Below are positions 1 through 7,206 of a stretch of 11,111 nt of DNA, piece after piece; positions within the stretch are counted from its first letter, which is position 1; each line of letters opens with the position of its first letter. This DNA comes from Clostridia bacterium. GTDB lineage: Bacteria > Bacillota > Clostridia > Oscillospirales > Acutalibacteraceae. The DNA is taken from assembly GCA_900755995.1 (NCBI GenBank), contig CAAEIM010000135.1, forward strand, positions 1 through 11,111, read 5' to 3'. The notes under the pieces are model-generated. The model saw only the letters and a list, made by a program, of their open reading frames with translations. It was not told the DNA's origin and made no database searches. Both the position numbers and the translations under genes were made by a program.

Positions 1-2
1 AC

Positions 3-737
3 TTTAAGGGCGGGAATATATGGAAGGTTATTGTTGACATCAACGGTGCAGTTCAGGCTATCGGGCTTGCCTTACTTGTATTGTTTTTTGTGATAGGTAT
101 GGTAAAGACCTGCGGAAGTTTTACAGATGTGAAGAAACCGGAACACGCTTTAAAACTCTTTGTCCGTTTTGCATTGGCGAAAGGTGTTATCACATACGGA
201 ATGGAGCTTATGCTTGCATTATTTAATATCGTGCAAGGGACGATTTCAACCATTATGAATGCTGCCGGATTTGGAACTCCGGAACAGACGACCTTGCCCG
301 CAGAGATGGTAACGACCATAGAGGATTGCGGATTTTTCGAGAGTATTCCATTGTGGGCGGTAACGCTTATCGGAGGATTATTTATCACGGTGCTGTCGTT
401 CATTCTGATAATGACAGTGTATGGACGATTTTTCAAGTTGTATATGTACACAGCACTTGCACCGATACCGCTTTCCACATTTGCAGGAGAACCTACACAG
501 AATGTAGGCAAGAGTTTTATCAAGAGCTATTGTGCAGTTCTGCTTGAGGGAGCAGTCATTGTACTTGCTTGTATTATTTTCTCCGTATTTGCTTCATCGC
601 CACCAGTAGTGAATCCTGATGCGGCAGCAGTTACGCAGGTGTGGGCATATATCGGGGAACTGGTATTTAATATGCTCGTTCTTGTCGGTGCAGTGAAAAT
701 GTCTGACCGTATTATCCGAGAGATGATGGGACTTTAA
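3..737 (+). CDS. VirB6/TrbL-like conjugal transfer membrane protein, CD1112 family (5' end missing)
   Basis: The reading frame is open from the first complete codon, so the gene starts left of the window and only its C-terminal ~244 residues are present. A TTG at 81 lies inside a membrane segment with no ribosome binding site and is not the start. The visible part has about five hydrophobic spans: around bases 48-110, 165-240, 340-420, 520-600 and 645-700. A Pro-rich turn (TALAPIPLST) follows the third span, and the protein ends in RIIREMMGL. A polytopic protein just upstream of PrgI and VirB4 fits the VirB6/TrbL-like inner channel component of ICE type IV secretion, which forms the DNA passage in the membrane. 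The family name comes from gene order plus topology; the sequence itself is weakly conserved. Confidence 0.85.
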   Translation, partial: FKGGNIWKVIVDINGAVQAIGLALLVLFFVIGMVKTCGSFTDVKKPEHALKLFVRFALAKGVITYGMELMLALFNIVQGTISTIMNAAGFGTPEQTTLPAEMVTTIEDCGFFESIPLWAVTLIGGLFITVLSFILIMTVYGRFFKLYMYTALAPIPLSTFAGEPTQNVGKSFIKSYCAVLLEGAVIVLACIIFSVFASSPPVVNPDAAAVTQVWAYIGELVFNMLVLVGAVKMSDRIIREMMGL

Positions 738-751
738 GGAGAGATTTTGAG

Positions 752-889
752 ATGAACCAAAGAGATTGTAAGAAATGTGTTTACTATGGAGGTAAACGGA
801 AAGGCAAAGTCTTTTGCCTGAATGATAAATGCGTGAGGGAGAAAGACCGAAACCGCAGGAAAGGAAACAGATATGGAAGTAAAAATTAA
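752..889 (+). CDS. Small four-cysteine basic protein (putative zinc knuckle), function unknown
   Basis: ATG at 752 has an excellent ribosome binding site (AAGGAGAG, 736-743, 8 bases away) and encodes 45 residues ending at TAA 887-889. Its last 17 bases overlap the start of the PrgI gene, which suggests translational coupling. Four cysteines form two pairs, C6-K-K-C9 and C22-L-N-D-K-C27, an arrangement that could bind a zinc ion. The C-terminal third is very basic (Lys/Arg-rich). No membrane span or signal peptide is present. I do not recognise the family. The location inside the channel operon suggests a role in transfer, perhaps nucleic-acid or protein contact, but nothing proves that. The strong ribosome binding site and the tight fit between neighbours make a real gene likely. 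Confidence 0.72.
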   Translation: MNQRDCKKCVYYGGKRKGKVFCLNDKCVREKDRNRRKGNRYGSKN

Positions 890-1238
890 CCGAGAAATCA
901 GAAATTATACAGAGTCAATGTTTTTTGGACTGTCGCTCAGACAGTTCATTTTTTCTGTTCTCGCTTGTGGCGTTGCGGTAGGACTGTATTTCTTGCTCAA
1001 ACCGTATGTTGGCACGGAAACCGTATCGTGGGTGTGCATTTTGGGTGCTGCCCCGTTTGCGGCACTTGGCTTTGTGAAGTACAACGGTATGACCGCAGAA
1101 AAAGCAATCTATGCGTGGATAAAATCGGAGTTTTTGATGCCGAAGAAGCTGGTATTTCACTCTACCAATGTTTATTACGAACTGATGAAGCCAAGCATTG
1201 AACAGAAGCAGAAGGAGGTATTGAAGTCAAATGATTAA
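873..1238 (+). CDS. prgI: PrgI family conjugal transfer membrane protein
   Basis: A 121-residue protein with a short soluble N-terminus (MEVKINREIRNYTESMFFGL), two adjacent hydrophobic spans (about residues 22-43 and 50-68) and a C-terminal amphipathic tail. This is the layout of the PrgI family, the small two-span (VirB3-like) component always found next to VirB4 in Gram-positive conjugation systems. The start follows AAGGAA (861-866) by 6 bases. The gene overlaps the cysteine-protein gene by 17 bases upstream and the VirB4 gene by 8 bases downstream, so all three are probably translated in a coupled way. It likely anchors the VirB4 ATPase to the membrane channel, as known for the family. 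Confidence 0.93.
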   Translation: MEVKINREIRNYTESMFFGLSLRQFIFSVLACGVAVGLYFLLKPYVGTETVSWVCILGAAPFAALGFVKYNGMTAEKAIYAWIKSEFLMPKKLVFHSTNVYYELMKPSIEQKQKEVLKSND

Positions 1239-3561
1239 GACTCTTACAAATTTGTTTAAGCAGGATAAAGAAAAATTTGTTGTACCGAAAGGGGTGCAGG
1301 ACGTGATTCCCGTGGCAGCTATCTTTGATGATGGCATTTTCAAAGTGGGAAAGGATAAATATTCAAAGACTTATCGCTTTACGGATATTAACTATGCAGT
1401 GGCAAGTCGTGAGGATAAGGAAGCGATGTTCCTTGAATATTCCGAACTTCTGAACTCCCTTGACAGTGGTGCAACGACAAAAATCACAATCAATAATCGT
1501 CGGCTCAACAGACTGGATTTTGAGCAGACAATTCTTATTCCGACAACCGGAGATAATCTGGACGAATATCGAGAGGAATACAATAAAATGCTTCTTGATA
1601 AGGCAACGGGTGCAAACTCCATTGTTCAGGATAAGTATATTACCATTTCCATCAATAAAAAGAGCGTGGAGGACGCAAGAACATATTTTGCCCGTGTCGG
1701 TGCAGATTTGATTGCTCACTTCGGCAGGCTTGGAAGTAAGTGCGTGGAACTGGAAACAGACGAAAGACTTCGTATTTTTCACGACTTTTATCGTGTGGGA
1801 GAGGAAAGCTCTTTCCACTTTGATATTAAGGAAACAAGAAAAAAGGGACACGATTTTAAGGATTATATCTGCCCTGACACAATGGAATTTGAAAAGGACT
1901 ATTTCAAGATGGGAAACCGTTATGGAAGAGTCCTTTTTCTTCGTGAATATGCGTCCTATATCAAAGACAGTATGGTAGCGGAACTTACGGATATGAACAG
2001 AAATCTGATGATGTCCATTGATATTGTTCCCGTTCCAACTGATGAAGCAGTAAAGGAAGCAGAGAACCGTCTGCTTGGTGTAGAAACCAATATCACAAAC
2101 TGGCAGCGTAGGCAGAATGCCAATAACAACTTCTCTGCAACTGTTCCGTATGATATGGAGCAGCAGAAGAAAGAAATGAAAGAGTTCCTCGATGACCTTA
2201 CGACCCGTGACCAGAGAATGATGTTCGCTGTTATCACAATGGTTATTACAGCAGACAGCAAAGAACAGCTTGAGAATGATACGGAAGCATTGCTTACCAC
2301 GGCAAGAAAACATCTTTGCCAGTTTGCAACACTGAGATTTCAGCAGGTAGATGGACTCAACACGGTAATGCCGTTTGGAACAAGAAAGATTGATGCGTTC
2401 AGAACACTTACAACAGAGAGCCTTTCGGTATTTATCCCATTCAGGGTGCAGGATATTTTCCACGAGAACGGTATCTATTACGGTCAGAATGTTATCAGCA
2501 AAAATATGATTATCGCAGACCGTAAGCAGCTTTTGAATGGTAACTCCTTTATTCTCGGTGTATCTGGTGGCGGTAAGTCATTTGCGGCAAAGGGAGAAAT
2601 CATCAATCAGGTGCTTTCTTCAGACGCAGATATTATCATCATCGACCCTGAGCGAGAGTATTCACAGCTTGTCAATGCAATGGGTGGAGAGGTAATCAAT
2701 ATTTCTGCTACTTCCGACAATCACATCAATGCAATGGATATGAATAAGGATTACGGCGACGGTGCAAACCCTGTCATTTTGAAATCCGAGTTTATTATGT
2801 CCCTTTGTGAACAGCTTATCGGAGGAACAAATCTCGGAGCGAAGCAGAAGTCTATCATTGACCGTTGCACGGCAAGCGTGTATCGCAGTTATCAGCAGAA
2901 TGACTATCAGGGACATATACCGACCTTGCAGGATTTCAGGGCAGAACTTTTGCAGCAGGACGAACCGGAAGCAAAGGAACTGGCACTTGCCATTGAACTT
3001 TTCACACACGGTTCTCTGAATACCTTTGCAAAGCAGACGAATGTGGATACCAATAACCGCCTTATCTGCTATGACATTCTTGACTTGGGTAAACAGCTTA
3101 TGCCGATTGGTATGCTTGTTGTCCTTGACTCTATTCTGAACCGTATCACACAGAACCGTGCAAAGGGTAAGAACACCTTTATCTTCATTGATGAGATTTA
3201 TCTTCTGTTCCAGCACGAATACTCTGCAAACTTCCTCTTTACCTTGTGGAAGCGTGTGAGAAAATACGGTGCATACGCAAGTGGAATCACTCAGAATGTC
3301 GATGACCTTTTGCAGAGCCACACAGCGAGAACAATGCTTGCAAACTCAGAGTTCATCATTATGCTGAATCAGGCTTCCACAGACAGGCTTGAGCTTGCAA
3401 AACTTCTGAATATTTCTGACCTCCAGATGTCCTATATCACGAATGTGGAAGCAGGACACGGACTTATTAAGGTGGGAAGTTCGCTTGTACCGTTTGCAAA
3501 CAAATTCCCTAAGAACACGAAACTTTATAAACTGATGACAACCAAACCAGGCGAAGCATAA
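1231..3561 (+). CDS. virB4: VirB4-like conjugal transfer ATPase, CD1110 family
   Basis: This 776-residue cytoplasmic ATPase drives assembly or operation of the type IV secretion channel. The C-terminal RecA-like half contains a clear Walker A motif, GVSGGGKS, at residues 443-450. IIIIDPEREY follows around 468-477, and a Walker B-type FIFIDE ends at about D654-E655. Further on are a conserved QNVDDL stretch and LANSEFIIMLNQ, typical of the VirB4/TraC superfamily. The N-terminal half (to about 420) is the less conserved VirB4 N-domain. Full length is as expected. The start is preceded by AAGGAGGT (1212-1219) and overlaps the PrgI stop by 8 bases. The gene is intact, with both nucleotide-binding motifs present, so the module is likely functional at this step. 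Confidence 0.97.
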   Translation: MIKTLTNLFKQDKEKFVVPKGVQDVIPVAAIFDDGIFKVGKDKYSKTYRFTDINYAVASREDKEAMFLEYSELLNSLDSGATTKITINNRRLNRLDFEQTILIPTTGDNLDEYREEYNKMLLDKATGANSIVQDKYITISINKKSVEDARTYFARVGADLIAHFGRLGSKCVELETDERLRIFHDFYRVGEESSFHFDIKETRKKGHDFKDYICPDTMEFEKDYFKMGNRYGRVLFLREYASYIKDSMVAELTDMNRNLMMSIDIVPVPTDEAVKEAENRLLGVETNITNWQRRQNANNNFSATVPYDMEQQKKEMKEFLDDLTTRDQRMMFAVITMVITADSKEQLENDTEALLTTARKHLCQFATLRFQQVDGLNTVMPFGTRKIDAFRTLTTESLSVFIPFRVQDIFHENGIYYGQNVISKNMIIADRKQLLNGNSFILGVSGGGKSFAAKGEIINQVLSSDADIIIIDPEREYSQLVNAMGGEVINISATSDNHINAMDMNKDYGDGANPVILKSEFIMSLCEQLIGGTNLGAKQKSIIDRCTASVYRSYQQNDYQGHIPTLQDFRAELLQQDEPEAKELALAIELFTHGSLNTFAKQTNVDTNNRLICYDILDLGKQLMPIGMLVVLDSILNRITQNRAKGKNTFIFIDEIYLLFQHEYSANFLFTLWKRVRKYGAYASGITQNVDDLLQSHTARTMLANSEFIIMLNQASTDRLELAKLLNISDLQMSYITNVEAGHGLIKVGSSLVPFANKFPKNTKLYKLMTTKPGEA

Positions 3562-3574
3562 GGAGGGATTTACA

Positions 3575-3976
3575 ATGTCTAAGATTCAATTTCGCAATGC
3601 TGCACACAGAGATTTTGTATTGGAAAATCTGGATAAGTGCAAAGTCAACGACTGCTATCACAGAGCATTTTTCTATGTGATGGGTATTTCAGAAGAAACA
3701 AGAATGAACATCGGAAAGATGTTTGATTTTAAGAGGGATTGCATCATACCGGAAGGTATGCACGGCGGTTGGCAGACAAGTGGCACAGTCAAGGTCTGCC
3801 ACCTTGCCTTTAATCTCTGGAATGGATTTACGGAAGAAGGCAGGGAAAATCTCTATACACCGGAGGAACTGTTCTGTTGCGGATATGCTCCGTATTTTAT
3901 GGAGGGTATCAAGTTGAGGTATCCGGAGTATTGCAGAGATTTGACTCCACCTAAGAGAAATGATATGGAAAGGTAA
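3575..3976 (+). CDS. DUF6075-like small soluble protein of ICE transfer operon
   Basis: A 133-residue protein without membrane spans or signal peptide. Recognisable stretches are DCYHRAFFYVMGIS (residues ~26-39), MFDFKRDCI, GGWQTSGTVKVCHLAFNLW (~64-83) and a Cys-Cys pair in ELFCCGYAPYF. From memory this pattern (YH-AL/F-YxLGI, then GWQT and LAFNLWNG) matches the uncharacterised family DUF6075, common between the VirB4 and sortase genes of Clostridia ICEs. A profile search would settle this. AAGGAGGG (3560-3567) overlaps the upstream stop codon and sits 7 bases from ATG. The next gene begins 6 bases after the stop. Biochemical function is unknown; context says only that it travels with the transfer operon. 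Confidence 0.85.
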   Translation: MSKIQFRNAAHRDFVLENLDKCKVNDCYHRAFFYVMGISEETRMNIGKMFDFKRDCIIPEGMHGGWQTSGTVKVCHLAFNLWNGFTEEGRENLYTPEELFCCGYAPYFMEGIKLRYPEYCRDLTPPKRNDMER

Positions 3977-3982
3977 GAGAAA

Positions 3983-4750
3983 ATGAGCAGAAAAATCTAT
4001 ATTATTATTGCGATGGTGTTTACGGTAGTGTTGTCTGTAAGCACCTTCTTTATTATCCGTAATCACATTGACTCTGCCAAGCAGAATGAAGTCTATGATA
4101 ACCTTGCGGAGATTGTGGAGGACGAGCCGCCAAAGGAAAATGAGGGCGTGACGTTTTCGGAAGATAAGGACTATCTTGCGGAATATCTTGAACTCTATCG
4201 GCAGAATGAGGATATGGTGGGTTGGATAAAGGTTGAGGATACCAATATCAACTATCCGGTCGTGCAGTCTGTAAATGAGCCGAACTTCTACCTGAAGCAC
4301 AAGTTTGATAAGACCTATTCCGCTTATGGCTGTCCATATGTGCAGGAAAATTGTGATGTGCAGAAACCTTCAGACAACATCATTATATACGGACACCATA
4401 TGAATGACGGTTCTATGTTTACGGGACTGATGAAGTACAGAAACAAGAGCTTTTGGGAAGGTCATAAGACGATTACCTTTGATACACTGACGGACAGACA
4501 CCAGTATGAAGTGATTGCAGTCTTTAAGACAGTCGTTTATACAGACAGCTCCGATAGCTTTAAGTATTATGAGTTTACGGACGCAGAAAATGCGGCAGAG
4601 TTTGATGCGTATGTTGCTAAGTGCAAGGAACTTTCTCTGTATGATACCGGAGTATCGGCAGAGTATGGCGACAAGCTTATTTCTCTTTCTACTTGTGAAT
4701 ATTCAAGAAACAATGGCAGGCTTGTTGTTGTCGCTAAGAGAGTGGATTAA
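3983..4750 (+). CDS. srtB: Class B sortase
   Basis: A 255-residue membrane-anchored cysteine transpeptidase. Residues ~5-26 form an N-terminal signal anchor, followed by an acidic linker and the sortase beta-barrel. The catalytic triad is visible: His138 in IIYGHHMNDGSMF, Cys238 in SLSTCEYS and Arg246 in GRLVVVAKRVD. The GH-(H/N)-M-(K/N)-DG-(T/S)-MF pattern is typical of class B. The enzyme cleaves a sorting motif on secreted proteins and joins them to the peptidoglycan cross-bridge. ICE-borne class B sortases are thought to attach transfer-related surface proteins, but no substrate with an LPXTG-like C-terminus is seen in this window. The start is 6 bases after the preceding stop, with a weak AAAGG site (3969-3973). 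A terminator-like hairpin covers the stop codon. Confidence 0.95.
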   Translation: MSRKIYIIIAMVFTVVLSVSTFFIIRNHIDSAKQNEVYDNLAEIVEDEPPKENEGVTFSEDKDYLAEYLELYRQNEDMVGWIKVEDTNINYPVVQSVNEPNFYLKHKFDKTYSAYGCPYVQENCDVQKPSDNIIIYGHHMNDGSMFTGLMKYRNKSFWEGHKTITFDTLTDRHQYEVIAVFKTVVYTDSSDSFKYYEFTDAENAAEFDAYVAKCKELSLYDTGVSAEYGDKLISLSTCEYSRNNGRLVVVAKRVD

Positions 4751-4771
4751 ACCCCACTCTCTATTATTTTT
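4737..4771 (+). terminator. Terminator-like hairpin over the sortase stop codon (possible attenuator)
   Basis: AGAGAGTGG (4737-4745) and CCACTCTCT (4754-4762) form a perfect 9-bp stem with an 8-base loop containing the srtB stop. ATTATTTTT follows (4763-4771). The ribosome binding site of the next gene begins five bases later, so the hairpin could partly stop transcription before the hydrolase gene. No new promoter fits in the 18 bases left before that start. Confidence 0.7.
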
Positions 4772-4789
4772 CGAGAAAGGAGGAAACCG

Positions 4790-6493
4790 ATGGCTGATAT
4801 AAAAACAAGAGATACAAGCAAAGGTACAATCAAGACCATAAATAAGGCAGCAGTTGCCACGGAGCGAATGAAGAAAGCCTATGTGATGACGAAAGATAAG
4901 GCAGAACATTCCACCAATGCTTCGGAAAATTCCGCAGAGGAATATGCTTCCGATAAAATCGAAGCGGCAACGGATAGGGCTGTTCACGAAACTGCATACC
5001 GTGCGGATAAAGTCGGCAGATGGGGTGTGCGTGAAACAAGGCAGAATTATCAGAAAGCCAAAACGGGAATTGAGAATTTCAAGACCAAGCGTGCAGAGAA
5101 ACAGCTTCAGAAACAATCGGTCAATCCTGTCGGAAAACAGAGCATCCGAACTCTGGAGCGTACGGAGAAAACAATTAAACAGTCTGCAAGGTCGGCAGGA
5201 AATACGACAGTCAAGACCGTATCGAAAGGTGCAACCAATACTGTTCAAAGGTCGGTCAAGACCGCAGAACAAACGGCAAAGACTTCTATTAAGACCACCA
5301 AAGAAGTTGCCATTATAGCACAGAAAACAGCAAAAACAACAGCCAAAGCAACACAGAAAGCGGCTCAGACGGCAAAGAAAGCGGCGAAAGCCACAGCAGA
5401 TACCGTTAAAGCCACAGCGAAAGCTACTGTTGCGACAGTCAAAGCGATTATTGCAGGGACAAAAGCACTTGTAGCAGCAATCGCCGCAGGCGGTTGGATA
5501 GCGGTTCTGATTATTATGATTGTCGTGCTGTTTGGTGCTGCCGTAGCAATGTTTGGAGGAGGAAGTGACAGTAATTCCTATACTCCGGTAAGTGCAGAGG
5601 TAGAAGCCTATGAACCCATCATACAGAAGTATGCCAAAGAGTACGGCATTCCTGAGTATGTGGAACTTATCAAGGCGGTTATGATGCAGGAAAGCGGTGG
5701 CAGAGGACTTGACCCTATGCAGGCAGCAGAGGGAAGTTTCAATACAAGGTATCCGCACGAACCTAATGGAATTAAAGACCCTGAATATTCTATCCAGTGT
5801 GGAGTTCAGGAATTGAAAGCGGCTCTTACTTCGGCAGAAGTGGAAAGTCCGATAGATATGGAGCATATCAAACTTGCCTTGCAAGGCTACAACTTCGGTA
5901 ATGGGTATATTTCTTGGGCAAAAACAAAGTATGGCGGTTATTCTTATGCCAATGCAGTGGAGTTTTCCACTCAGCAGGCACAAAGGCTTGGTTGGGACAG
6001 TTATGGAGATACCCAATATCCGGCTCACGTTCTGAGATACTATCCGTATGGGCGAGCCTTTACTGCCGGAGGTAATCAGGCGATTGTTGAGGTTGCCTTG
6101 ACACAGCTAGGCAATCAGGGCGGACAACCTTACTGGAGCTGGTACGGCTTTAATAGTCGAGTGGAATGGTGTGCCTGCTTCGTATCTTGGTGTGCTGACC
6201 AATGCGGGTATATTGAAAGCGGACTTGTTCCGAAATTTGCAGGTTGCGTGGATGGTGCAAACTGGTTTAAGTCAAATGGAAAATGGCAAGACCGCACTTA
6301 TGAACCAAAGGTAGGAGATATTATCTTCTTTGATTGGGAAGGCGACGGTACAACAGACCACGTTGGTATCGTAGAGAAGTGTGAGAATGGCACAGTTTAT
6401 ACCGTAGAGGGCAACTCAGGCGACGCCTGCAAGCAAAGACAGTACGCAGTCGGAAGCAGCAATATCTATGGATACGGTATTCCGGCATATTAA
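4790..6493 (+). CDS. CD1108-family mobile element protein: membrane-anchored lysozyme-like + CHAP cell-wall hydrolase
   Basis: A 567-residue, multi-domain protein. Residues 1 to ~230 are basic and rich in Ala, Lys and Thr with short repeats (for example KATAKAT, KTAEQTAKT), probably an extended cytoplasmic helix. Residues ~235-259 (starting GGWIAVLIIMIVVL) are a single membrane span. Residues ~275-400 look like a lysozyme-type glycosidase, with candidate catalytic Glu301 in VMMQESGG. Residues ~430-567 form a CHAP amidase/endopeptidase, with Cys461 in EWCACFVSW, His524 in TTDHVGIVEK and the final VEGNSGD. This is the VirB1/Tn916 Orf14-like role: cutting glycan strands and peptides so the mating channel can cross the wall. 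ATG follows AAAGGAGG (4776-4783) by 6 bases. Domains are complete and the catalytic residues are present. Confidence 0.94.
   Translation: MADIKTRDTSKGTIKTINKAAVATERMKKAYVMTKDKAEHSTNASENSAEEYASDKIEAATDRAVHETAYRADKVGRWGVRETRQNYQKAKTGIENFKTKRAEKQLQKQSVNPVGKQSIRTLERTEKTIKQSARSAGNTTVKTVSKGATNTVQRSVKTAEQTAKTSIKTTKEVAIIAQKTAKTTAKATQKAAQTAKKAAKATADTVKATAKATVATVKAIIAGTKALVAAIAAGGWIAVLIIMIVVLFGAAVAMFGGGSDSNSYTPVSAEVEAYEPIIQKYAKEYGIPEYVELIKAVMMQESGGRGLDPMQAAEGSFNTRYPHEPNGIKDPEYSIQCGVQELKAALTSAEVESPIDMEHIKLALQGYNFGNGYISWAKTKYGGYSYANAVEFSTQQAQRLGWDSYGDTQYPAHVLRYYPYGRAFTAGGNQAIVEVALTQLGNQGGQPYWSWYGFNSRVEWCACFVSWCADQCGYIESGLVPKFAGCVDGANWFKSNGKWQDRTYEPKVGDIIFFDWEGDGTTDHVGIVEKCENGTVYTVEGNSGDACKQRQYAVGSSNIYGYGIPAY
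5205..5459 (+). repeat. Low-complexity Ala/Lys/Thr-coding repeats
   Basis: Short degenerate repeats within the hydrolase gene. AAAGCCACAGC occurs at 5387-5397 and again at 5408-5418, 21 bases (7 codons) apart, and GTCAAGACCG also recurs upstream. The encoded peptide is a lysine-rich helix with a rough 7-residue period. The reverse strand of this stretch gives a spurious cysteine-rich reading frame that should not be annotated. Confidence 0.6.
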
Positions 6494-6515
6494 AAATTCC
6501 AGACGGTGTCTGGAA
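6491..6515 (-). terminator. Second hairpin between the convergent genes
   Basis: TTCCAGAC (6497-6504) and GTCTGGAA (6508-6515) form a perfect 8-bp stem with a three-base loop. On the - strand it is followed by TTTTTA (6491-6496), so it could back up the hairpin at 6525-6550. On the + strand it could still stabilise the 3' end of the transfer transcript. Confidence 0.5.
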
Positions 6516-6550
6516 AATTGAAAAGATGGCTGCTCAGTTGAGTAGCCATC
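6514..6550 (-). terminator. Strong hairpin, intrinsic terminator for the - strand gene
   Basis: GATGGCTGCTC (6525-6535) pairs with GAGTAGCCATC (6540-6550) as an 11-bp stem with one G-T pair and a four-base loop. Read on the - strand it is followed by TTTTCAATTTTCC, a T-rich tract suited to ending the 6558-7010 transcript only 8 bases after its stop. On the + strand no T-run follows. Confidence 0.75.
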
Positions 6551-6557
6551 GGGTACA

Positions 6558-7010
6558 TTATGAGAAATCAGTTGTTTCTCTGTTATTCAGGAAAATATGG
6601 TGTGTGTGATAAGTGAAGCTGAAAAGCATATCGGCATTTTCTTTACTGCCGTCTAAAAAGGAAATATCATCGGCAAGGATAAAAAGAATTGCTAACAGCT
6701 TCTTGATATATCCAGTGTAGCAGGCATAATCTACATAGATGTTGGCGATATATCCCTCGGCAAATTCTATCAGGTCAGCGTCAATTTCAAAGCTATTGGA
6801 TAGTTCGTAAACGGTTTTGATAAATTTATCCTTGTCAGCAATTCGCTCTTTACTTGGAACACTTCTGCGGTTCTTCTGTATAAATTTTAAAAAATCATCA
6901 GCTTCCGTAAAGTCGGGAGTGACTGAGCTGTCAGTTCCCAAATCTGTTTTGTAATCCTCAAATTTCTCTTTTTCAAACCGATTACTGAATATTATCTTTT
7001 GTTCGTCCAT
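6558..7010 (-). CDS. Acidic 150-residue protein of unknown function
   Basis: I do not recognise this protein. It is soluble, with no signal peptide, and acidic: by my count 29 Asp/Glu against 18 Lys/Arg. The N-terminal third is charged and polar (FEKEKFEDYKTD). The C-terminal half contains a hydrophobic helical stretch (YIKKLLAILFILADDISFLD) that could be a buried helix rather than a membrane span, followed by a His-rich turn YHTHHIF. The start is ATG at 7010, with AGGGG about 8 bases upstream and a second AAAGGA touching it. An extended -10 promoter lies ~100 bases upstream, and terminator hairpins follow the stop. It is divergent from the XRE regulator at 7236 and shares its operator region, so that protein probably regulates it. 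A role in defence, anti-defence or element control is open. Confidence 0.75.
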   Translation of the reverse strand: MDEQKIIFSNRFEKEKFEDYKTDLGTDSSVTPDFTEADDFLKFIQKNRRSVPSKERIADKDKFIKTVYELSNSFEIDADLIEFAEGYIANIYVDYACYTGYIKKLLAILFILADDISFLDGSKENADMLFSFTYHTHHIFLNNRETTDFS

Positions 7011-7109
7011 TCCTTTTACCCCTAAGTTTATTCTATGGAGATTGTTTAACTTGGCTCTTGGGTTGTGATTTGTCTTTCGCCATTAACAATCGTGAATTAC
7101 TACTTTTAT

Positions 7110-7118
7110 AGTATAACA
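7110..7118 (-). promoter_or_regulatory. Extended -10 promoter for the leftward unknown gene
   Basis: On the - strand the sequence TGTTATACT gives a TG-n extended -10 with TATACT at 7110-7115. No good -35 is seen, which extended -10 promoters tolerate. It would give a leader of roughly 95 bases ahead of the gene starting at 7010. Confidence 0.55.
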
Positions 7119-7122
7119 TAAA

Positions 7123-7206
7123 AATAGTTGGGAATCATCACTAATAGTTGGTTTGACTTCCTTTGGGTGCGTGTGATTTGAAATCGACTTAACCTATACT
7201 ATTAGT
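7123..7206. promoter_or_regulatory. Operator-like repeats in the divergent region
   Basis: AATAGTTGG occurs at 7123-7131 and 7143-7151, exactly 20 bases (about two helical turns) apart. ACTAATAG (7140-7147), which overlaps the second copy, recurs inverted as CTATTAGT at 7199-7206. The first pair lies over the upstream part of the leftward promoter, and the inverted copy lies over the candidate rightward -10. This is a plausible binding pattern for the XRE protein encoded next door, controlling both directions. Confidence 0.45.
7178..7205 (+). promoter_or_regulatory. Tentative promoter of the XRE regulator
   Basis: TTGAAA (7178-7183) is followed after 16 bases by TATTAG (7200-7205). A better -10, TATACT (7195-7200), exists but lacks a properly spaced -35. 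Either choice puts the start of transcription around 7207-7213, a short leader before the ribosome binding site at 7221-7230. The exact promoter is uncertain. Confidence 0.35.

Larger units (their letters stand above)
1..6493 (+). mobile_element. Conjugative transfer module of an ICE (partial, left side cut)
   Basis: Seven consecutive + strand genes form the core of a Gram-positive type IV secretion system: VirB6/TrbL-like, small Cys protein, PrgI, VirB4 ATPase, DUF6075-like, class B sortase and a CD1108-type hydrolase. This order is the one I know from Tn1549/CTn-like ICEs of Clostridia (CD1112 to CD1108 families). The genes are tightly packed with overlaps of 8 and 17 bases. No integrase, relaxase, oriT or attachment site is visible, so the element's ends lie outside the window. 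The cargo to the right may belong to the same element, but that is inference. Confidence 0.9.

Noticed and set aside
1363..2463. 366-residue open frame on the - strand inside the VirB4 gene
   Set aside because: It is entirely antisense to a clearly conserved ATPase and has the Cys/Ile-rich composition typical of a reverse-strand shadow. No domain is visible.
4703..6028. 441-residue open frame on the - strand inside the hydrolase gene
   Set aside because: Its long Cys/Phe/Arg-rich stretches are the reverse reading of Ala/Lys/Thr repeat codons, and the + strand protein has recognisable domains.
6497..6550. Hairpins as intrinsic terminators of the + strand transfer operon
   Set aside because: No T-run follows either stem on the + strand. 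The T-rich tracts are on the - strand side.
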